Positions 41,439-46,325 of a DNA stretch of 46,325 nt are shown here, in pieces (position 1 is the stretch's first letter; each line of letters begins with the position of its first letter). The notes beneath the pieces were generated by a model. The model saw only the letters and a program-made list of their open reading frames with translations. It did no database searches and was not told the origin of the DNA. The position numbers and the translations under genes are program-made. The stretch is from a bacterium (GTDB lineage Bacteria; Acidobacteriota; Thermoanaerobaculia; Multivoradales; J023): contig JAAELT010000616.1 in NCBI GenBank assembly GCA_024226315.1, positions 1 through 46,325 on the forward strand. Reading direction: 5' to 3'.

Positions 41439-43388
41439 TCAGAGCCGCTCCAGCATCACGTCCGCCAGCAACTGATTGAAGCGCACCGGGTCCTCCAGCT
41501 CGGAGCCCTCGGCCAGCTGGGCGTAGCCCTCGAGCAGCTCGGCGTAGTCGCCGAGCACCGGGTCTTCCTTGTCGGCGTCGAAGCGGTCGTGCAGCTTCTG
41601 CATGATCGGGTGCTTGGGGTTGAGCTCGAGGATCCAGCGCTGCTTGGGGCCGCCGCCCTGGCCCTTCTGGAGCAGCTTCTCGAGCTGCGGGCTGTAGTCG
41701 TGCTCGGCGCCCACCAGGCAGGCCGGCGAGGTGGTGAGGCGGCTCGAGAGGCGGACCTGCTTGATGGTTTTGTCGAGCTTCTTCTGCATCAGCTCCATCA
41801 GGTCCTTGTACTCCTCTTCTTTCTCCTTGACCTCCTTCTCCGCCTGCTCCTTCTCCTCCTCGGTGCCCAGCTCAACGGTGCCCTTGCCCACCGACTTGAG
41901 CTTCTTGTCCTCGTAGTCGAAGAGGTGCTGCACCACCAGCTCGTCCACCGGGTCGACCAGGTAGAGCACCTCGTAGCCCTTGTCCTTGAACGCCTCCAGA
42001 TGGGGTGAGCTCGCGACCGCGGCGCGGGATTCGCCGGTCAGGTAGTAGATCTCCTCCTGGCCTTCCTTCATGCGCGTCACGTACTCCCCCAGGGTGGTGG
42101 GCTTCTCGGCGTCGTGAGACGACTCGAAGAGGGTCAGCGGCAGGATCTTGTCCTTGTTGTCGAAGTCCGACGACAGCCCCTCCTTCATCGCCTTGCCGAA
42201 GTGCTGCCAGAACTTCAGATACTGCTCCTCGTCGTCGGCCCTGAGGTCGGCCAACGAGTCGAGCACCTTCTTGGTCAGCCACTTGCGCATCTGGGTGATG
42301 TGGCGATCCTCCTGCAGGCGCTGACGCGAGATGTTGAGCGGCAGGTCGGCGGAGTCGACGACGCCCTTGACGAAGCGCAGATAGCGCGGCAGCAGATCCT
42401 CGCAGCGGTCCATGATCATCACCCGCCGCACGTAGAGCTGCAGGCCGTACTCGTAGGCGAAGTAGTAGAGATCATGGGGCGCCTCGGACGGCACGAACAG
42501 CAGTGCCTGGTACTCGATCCGGCCCTCGGCGCGGTAGCGCAGGTTCTTCATCGGCTCGTTCCAGTCGTGGGAGATGTGCTTGTAGAACTCGGCGTAGTCG
42601 GAGTCCTCGACATCGCCCACCGGCCGGGTCCAGATCGGCTCCATGGAGTTGAGCGTCTTGTCCTCGACCACGGTGGAGGTCTTGCCGTCCTTCTTCGGCT
42701 CGCCCGACTCGTCTTTCTCGGTCTCCTCGCGCGTGGTCTTGAGGATGATCGGATAGCTGACGAAGTCCGAGTAGCGCTTGACGATGCGCGAGAGCACCCA
42801 CTGGTCGGTGTAGTCCTCGATGCCGCCGTCCTTGTCGGCCTCCTTCAGATGAAGGGTGATGGTGGTGCCGCGGCCCTCGCGCTGACCCGCCGACAGGGTG
42901 TACTCGCCGTCGCCGCTCGACTGCCAGCGGGTGACTGCCTTCTTGCCCGCGCGGCGGGTCTCGAGGGTGACGCTGTCGGCGGCCATGAACGACGAGTAGA
43001 AACCGACGCCGAACTGCCCGATGAGCTCGGAGACTTTCTCCGCCGACTTGCCCTTGCGAATCTTCTCCATCAGCTCGCGGCTGCCCGACTTGGCGATCGT
43101 GCCGATGTTGGCAATCACCTCGGCGCGGGTCATGCCGATGCCGTTGTCGCTGATGGTCAGCGTCCGCTGGTCCGGATCGGTCTCGATGCGGATCTCGAGC
43201 TGCTCGCCCTTCGCCAGCAGATCCTCTTTGGTGAGGGCCTCGAAGCGCAGCCGGTCGAGCGCGTCCGAGGCGTTGGAGATCAGCTCGCGCAGGAAGATCT
43301 CCTTGTTGGTGTAGAGCGAATGGATCATCAGATCCAACAGCTGCTTGGTCTCGGCCTGGAAGGCGTGGGTCTCGATCTTGGCGCTCAT
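41439..43388 (-). CDS. htpG: Molecular chaperone HtpG (Hsp90)
   Basis: A 649-residue Hsp90 with all standard parts. The GHKL ATPase shows NKEIFLRELISNASDALDRL, DNGIGMTRAEVIANIGTIAK and GQFGVGFYSSFMAAD; the middle domain has SMEPIWTR, LYVRRVMIMDRCEDLLPRYL and GVVDSADLPLNISRQRLQED; the C-terminal dimerisation domain ends at VMLERL. The linker after the ATPase domain is short and charged, as in bacterial forms. ATG 43388 is the family start and has GAGGAGAGAGAG before it; the longer frame to 43541 is spurious. No CIRCE element is seen upstream. Confidence 0.97.
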   Translation of the reverse strand: MSAKIETHAFQAETKQLLDLMIHSLYTNKEIFLRELISNASDALDRLRFEALTKEDLLAKGEQLEIRIETDPDQRTLTISDNGIGMTRAEVIANIGTIAKSGSRELMEKIRKGKSAEKVSELIGQFGVGFYSSFMAADSVTLETRRAGKKAVTRWQSSGDGEYTLSAGQREGRGTTITLHLKEADKDGGIEDYTDQWVLSRIVKRYSDFVSYPIILKTTREETEKDESGEPKKDGKTSTVVEDKTLNSMEPIWTRPVGDVEDSDYAEFYKHISHDWNEPMKNLRYRAEGRIEYQALLFVPSEAPHDLYYFAYEYGLQLYVRRVMIMDRCEDLLPRYLRFVKGVVDSADLPLNISRQRLQEDRHITQMRKWLTKKVLDSLADLRADDEEQYLKFWQHFGKAMKEGLSSDFDNKDKILPLTLFESSHDAEKPTTLGEYVTRMKEGQEEIYYLTGESRAAVASSPHLEAFKDKGYEVLYLVDPVDELVVQHLFDYEDKKLKSVGKGTVELGTEEEKEQAEKEVKEKEEEYKDLMELMQKKLDKTIKQVRLSSRLTTSPACLVGAEHDYSPQLEKLLQKGQGGGPKQRWILELNPKHPIMQKLHDRFDADKEDPVLGDYAELLEGYAQLAEGSELEDPVRFNQLLADVMLERL

Positions 43389-43588
43389 CTCTCTCTCCTC
43401 ACGTCTCGGCGGGCTCTGAGGCGTGTCTCGGTTGGGGCGGCGGATTTCGCCCGGTGGGCGGGATCTGGTATCCTCGTGGCCCACCGAAAACTCACTGCCT
43501 ACTTGTTTCACAGCGTTATGTGACGTTCGCCGCTCTGACACACTCCGCCGGGACGCAATACTATCCGGCAGACCGCGAGGAGAAAAGC

Positions 43589-43828
43589 ATGGCCTGGGAT
43601 CCGGACGAAGAAGACACGACCGTCTACAAAGTGGTGATCAACCACGAAGAGCAGTACTCCATCTGGCCCGTCGATCGGGAAAACGCCCTGGGCTGGAACG
43701 ACGTCGGCAAGTCGGGCAACAAGCAGGAGTGCCTGGACTACATCGAAGAGGTGTGGACCGACATGCGGCCGCTGAGCCTGCGCAAGAAAATGGAGGAAGA
43801 CGCCAGGAAGGCCGCCAAGGGCGACTAG
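43589..43828 (+). CDS. MbtH-like protein
   Basis: A 79-residue MbtH-family protein: YKVVINHEEQYSIWPVDREN, ALGWNDVGKSGNKQECLDYI and EEVWTDMRPLSLRKKM contain the invariant N-E-E-Q-Y-S-x-W-P, the W/G residues and the W-T-D-M-R-P signature. These small proteins bind and activate adenylation domains of non-ribosomal peptide synthetases. No synthetase is in the window, so it is an orphan here. ATG 43589 has CGAGGAGAA before it. Codon use is backbone-like. A second small gene follows after 96 nt. Confidence 0.93.
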   Translation: MAWDPDEEDTTVYKVVINHEEQYSIWPVDRENALGWNDVGKSGNKQECLDYIEEVWTDMRPLSLRKKMEEDARKAAKGD

Positions 43829-43924
43829 GCGCCGATCCGAGGACTCTCGAGATGACATCGAGCCGGCGCCCGACTGGGCATCGCCTCGAAACACGACGGA
43901 ATGGATGCGAAGGAGACCGATCGC

Positions 43925-44275
43925 ATGGCAGAGATGGGAAAGTACTGTAAGGCGTACTACGTCAAGGACTTCCGAGCGATCAAGGGGTGGGAGGAGAACC
44001 TCGAGGCCCTGCGGCCGGAAACCCGGGAAGAGGACGGCCAGGAGGTCGAGGTCGAGCGCACCGAGCTCGAGGACGACGACATCCTCTACCTGCACGACAG
44101 CTACATCGTCACCGACGGCATCTTCACGGACGAGAACATCATCTTCGACAAGGTGACCGACATCTGGAAGGCCGCCTGTCACGAAGAGCTCGGTTTCGAG
44201 ATCCCGGTCGACGAGCCGATCGACATTCCGCGGACCGCGGACGAAGCGGACGGCGACGAAGCGGCGTCGACATGA
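43925..44275 (+). CDS. Hypothetical acidic protein after MbtH
   Basis: A 116-residue acidic protein with clear conserved-looking blocks: MGKYCKAYYVKDFRAIKGWE, EVEVERTELEDDDILYLHDS, YIVTDGIFTDENIIFDKVTD and IWKAACHEELGFEIP. No named domain known to me. ATG 43925 has AGGAGA 8 nt upstream; ATG 43934 is also possible. Same strand as the MbtH gene, so it may share a transcript and a role in peptide biosynthesis; that is inference. Confidence 0.75.
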   Translation: MAEMGKYCKAYYVKDFRAIKGWEENLEALRPETREEDGQEVEVERTELEDDDILYLHDSYIVTDGIFTDENIIFDKVTDIWKAACHEELGFEIPVDEPIDIPRTADEADGDEAAST

Positions 44276-44283
44276 GCGGTCGT

Positions 44284-44374
44284 CCTGATGGCCTGCGGGC
44301 GGTGCTCAGGCTGCCTCCTGCCCGTAGCGCTCGCTAGCTCTCGATCGCGTTGCGCTCCGTCCTCGGCCATCAGG
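44284..44374. repeat. Inverted repeat element between convergent genes
   Basis: CCTGATGGCC (44284-44293) and GGCCATCAGG (44365-44374) are perfect 10-bp complements separated by 71 nt, which themselves contain shorter complementary pairs (CGGGC/GCCCG and AGCG/CGCT). It fills the gap between the hypothetical gene and the DUF885 gene. A REP/MITE-like element or a two-way terminator. Confidence 0.6.
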
Positions 44375-44397
44375 CCCACCGCTTACGGGCTCGACAG

Positions 44398-46158
44398 CTA
44401 CCGCGTCCGTTCCGTCGCGATCCAGCGGTCGATCTTCTGCTTCAGCACCGCGATCGGCAGCGGGCCGTCGCGCAGCAGCTCGTGGTGGAAGCGGCGGACG
44501 TCGAAGCGCTCGCCCAGCACCGTCTCCGCCCGCCGGCGCAGGTTCAGGATCTCGCGCTCGCCCACCTTGTAGGAGAGTGCCTGGCCCGGCATGGCGACGT
44601 AGCGGTCGATCTCGCGGATGGCCCAGTCGAGGTGGCGCTCACCGAGAAAGTCGAGCGCTTCGCGCCGGGTCCATCCGCGGTGATGGATGCCGACGTCGGC
44701 CACCAGGCGGCTAGCGCGGCCGAGGTCGTAGACCAGCCGGCCGTAGTACTGCACGGCGTCGGTGTAGAGACCGAGCTCCCGGCCCAGTCCCTCGGCGTAC
44801 AGCCCCCAGCCTTCGACAAAGGCGCCGAAGTAGCCGTGGCGGAGGAAACGCGGCAGCTCGTCCTGTTCCTGGGCCAGGGCGATCTGCAAGTGGTGGCCCG
44901 GCAGCGCCTCGTGGAGGAACAGCGTCTCCATGGTGTACCTGGGATACGTCTGACCACGGATGTTGACGTAGAAAGTTCCGGGACGCGCGCCGTCGGCGCT
45001 CGGGCGCTCGTAGAACGCACCGGGAGCGGTTGCGGCGCGGTAGGGCTCGACCTGCCGAACGTCGAAGCCGGTCTTCGGAATCCGCGGAAAGAGCCGTGGC
45101 AGCGCCTCGCTCACCCGGGCGCGAATCTCCTCGAATCCGGCGAAGACCTGCTCCCTGGAGCGGTGGTAGTTGCGGGGATCCGCCGACAGCTGACGGCGGA
45201 AGCTCGGCAACGAGCCGGCAAACCGGGAGCGCTTCTTGAGCGCCGTCATCTCGCCCTCGATGCGTGCGATCTCGGCTAGCCCCAGCTCGAAAATCTCTTC
45301 GGGCGCCATCTCGGTGGTAGTGAACGAGCGGGCCAGGGCACGGTAGGCGTCGCGGCCCCCCGGCAGCGCGGAGAGGCTGATGGTGTCGCGGGTGGCCGGC
45401 AGATATTCCCGCTTCAGGAAGCGGTGCAGACGCCGGTAGGCGGGCATCAGACGCTGCACGATGGCTTCACGATAGGCGGCGTCGAGGCGCTCGCGATCGG
45501 CGGTCGCAAGATCGGCCGGCATGTTCTCGATCGGCAGGTAGAAGGGGCTCTTCTCAACCTTGACGCGGAACTGGCCCTCGAGCTCGGGCAGGACGGCCTC
45601 GATCAACGATCGGGGCTGGACGATGCCGGCCGCGGCGCCTGAGCGCATGTTGGCGATGGCGGCGTCGACCCACGAGGAGAAGTCGTCGATCCGGGCCAGG
45701 AAGTCGTCGTAGTCGCGCACCGTCTCGAAAGGATGAGTGCCACGGCCCGAGCCCATCTGCGGAAACCGCGCCTGCAGCGTGATCCCCGGCGCGAGCGGCA
45801 ACAGGTGGTGGTCGAAGCGCAACCCTTCAAGATAGGACTCGAGACCATGGTCGAGCGCGTCGACGTGCAGGCGCTGCCGGTCGGTGAGACCCGTCCGGTC
45901 CAGACGGGCGAGGGCCGTCCGGGTCCGCTCGTACAGATCGCTCTGCCGCTGCCGGTGCTCCGGCAGGATGTCGAGCGTCAGACGGGTGTTGTACCGTCGG
46001 TCGCCGATCGTCGAGGCATAGGACGGATGCAGCTCCAGAAACTCCTCGAAGAACTCCTCGAAGATCTCCTTGGGAGCCTGAGCCTGCTCCGGTTCCGAGC
46101 CATGAGCCGGCAAGACGAGAACCACCAGCAGGGCCAGGATCGCGACCCGGCGTTTCAA
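44398..46158 (-). CDS. DUF885 family zinc peptidase-like protein, exported
   Basis: A 586-residue protein with a signal peptide (RRVAILALLVVLVLPAHG). The body is the DUF885 fold. The HExxH-type motif FLHEALPGHHLQIAL near residue 415 and FVEGWGLYAEGLGREL near 452 (zinc-ligand Glu) are intact, and MPGQALSYKVGEREIL lies near 520, so it should be catalytically competent. Family members are M32/M3-like metallopeptidases of unknown substrate, in the periplasm or attached to the membrane. The TTG start has GAGGA 8 nt upstream; it follows the LytTR gene by 10 nt on the same strand, suggesting co-transcription. Confidence 0.93.
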   Translation of the reverse strand: MKRRVAILALLVVLVLPAHGSEPEQAQAPKEIFEEFFEEFLELHPSYASTIGDRRYNTRLTLDILPEHRQRQSDLYERTRTALARLDRTGLTDRQRLHVDALDHGLESYLEGLRFDHHLLPLAPGITLQARFPQMGSGRGTHPFETVRDYDDFLARIDDFSSWVDAAIANMRSGAAAGIVQPRSLIEAVLPELEGQFRVKVEKSPFYLPIENMPADLATADRERLDAAYREAIVQRLMPAYRRLHRFLKREYLPATRDTISLSALPGGRDAYRALARSFTTTEMAPEEIFELGLAEIARIEGEMTALKKRSRFAGSLPSFRRQLSADPRNYHRSREQVFAGFEEIRARVSEALPRLFPRIPKTGFDVRQVEPYRAATAPGAFYERPSADGARPGTFYVNIRGQTYPRYTMETLFLHEALPGHHLQIALAQEQDELPRFLRHGYFGAFVEGWGLYAEGLGRELGLYTDAVQYYGRLVYDLGRASRLVADVGIHHRGWTRREALDFLGERHLDWAIREIDRYVAMPGQALSYKVGEREILNLRRRAETVLGERFDVRRFHHELLRDGPLPIAVLKQKIDRWIATERTR

Positions 46159-46168
46159 CCCTGGATCC

Positions 46169-46325
46169 TCAGCTCAGCAGCTCTTTGACCTTGCCGCGGC
46201 GGTAGGCGCGGCTGACCATCAGTCGCTCGCCGTTCTCGAGCACCACGATCGACTCGGTGCCGATGCCAGGCTCGATCTTCTTGATGCGATCGATGTTGAC
46301 CAGGGTCGACCGGTGGATGCGCAGG
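46169..46325 (-). CDS. C-terminal end of a LytTR-type response regulator (cut by window)
   Basis: The last ~51 residues are visible: LRIHRSTLVNIDRIKKIEPG, then IVVLENGERLMVSRAYRRGK and VKELLS. This is the end of a LytTR DNA-binding domain, with the typical R-x-H-R-S-x-L-V-N strand and the S-R-x-Y/R end. The receiver domain, if present, lies outside the window. It is directly upstream of the DUF885 gene. Confidence 0.9.
   Translation of the reverse strand, partial: LRIHRSTLVNIDRIKKIEPGIGTESIVVLENGERLMVSRAYRRGKVKELLS

Noticed and set aside
43389..43588. CIRCE heat-shock operator between htpG and the MbtH gene
   Set aside because: No TTAGCACTC/GAGTGCTAA inverted repeat is present; promoters must be here but I could not place them with confidence.

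Overview
The window is GC-rich bacterial DNA with a strongly GC-ending codon bias in its backbone genes. The backbone gene set (HtpG, a SpoIIE-type phosphatase, a LiaF-like membrane protein, a DUF885 zinc peptidase, a LytTR regulator) and the XRE-type fragments ending in a 'GVEPEEFFRELY' tail would fit an Acidobacteriota-like organism, perhaps Thermoanaerobaculia. That placement is an inference from style; there is no rRNA or tRNA here to confirm it.

Region 1 (2-9684) is a tightly packed defence operon: the 3' end of an SNF2-type helicase with a C-terminal DUF3883 nuclease-like domain, a DUF262/HNH/AlbA_2 fusion, a DUF1156 DNA methylase and a DUF499 ATPase. It resembles the helicase-methylase-ATPase (Hma-like) loci whose members are often annotated 'anti-phage-associated'. 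The middle of the methylase gene is clearly lower in GC than its ends, suggesting exchange of the target-recognition part.

Region 2 (9685-16199) holds two pieces of a broken XRE regulator around a small PH-domain membrane protein, then a 1106-residue SIR2-NACHT-FGE protein (an NLR-like defence protein), a stretch of gene debris, a lone PD-(D/E)XK nuclease-like gene, a zinc-ribbon protein and an HU protein.

Region 3 (about 16.4-31.5 kb) looks like an integrated mobile element without conjugation genes: RadC-like JAB protein, ArdC-like antirestriction protein, a short tyrosine recombinase, several small element-type proteins, a prim-pol/DUF3987 replication protein, an AlpA-like helix-turn-helix protein, a cargo gene and a full tyrosine integrase reading leftward. 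It contains a 13-copy 18-19 bp tandem repeat before ardC.

Region 4 (31.4-36.6 kb) starts with the two most striking non-coding structures: nine copies of a 15-bp palindrome spaced 41-43 bp apart (four helical turns), ending just before a promoter for a small gene, and five copies of a different 20-bp motif at roughly 21-bp spacing, overlapping a second promoter. The second promoter serves a gene with a TIR/deoxyribosyltransferase-like N-terminus. It is followed by a three-gene operon ending in a PIN-like protein. These genes are AT-richer than the backbone and look acquired.

Region 5 (36.6-39.4 kb) is a patchwork of a small hypothetical gene, split direct repeats, a 210-bp tandem repeat, a transposase remnant and a secreted Cys-rich protein with a Ser-Asp tail. 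Region 6 (39.4-46.3 kb) is ordinary backbone: phosphatase, LiaF-like protein, HtpG, an orphan MbtH with a partner protein, DUF885 peptidase and the end of a LytTR response regulator.
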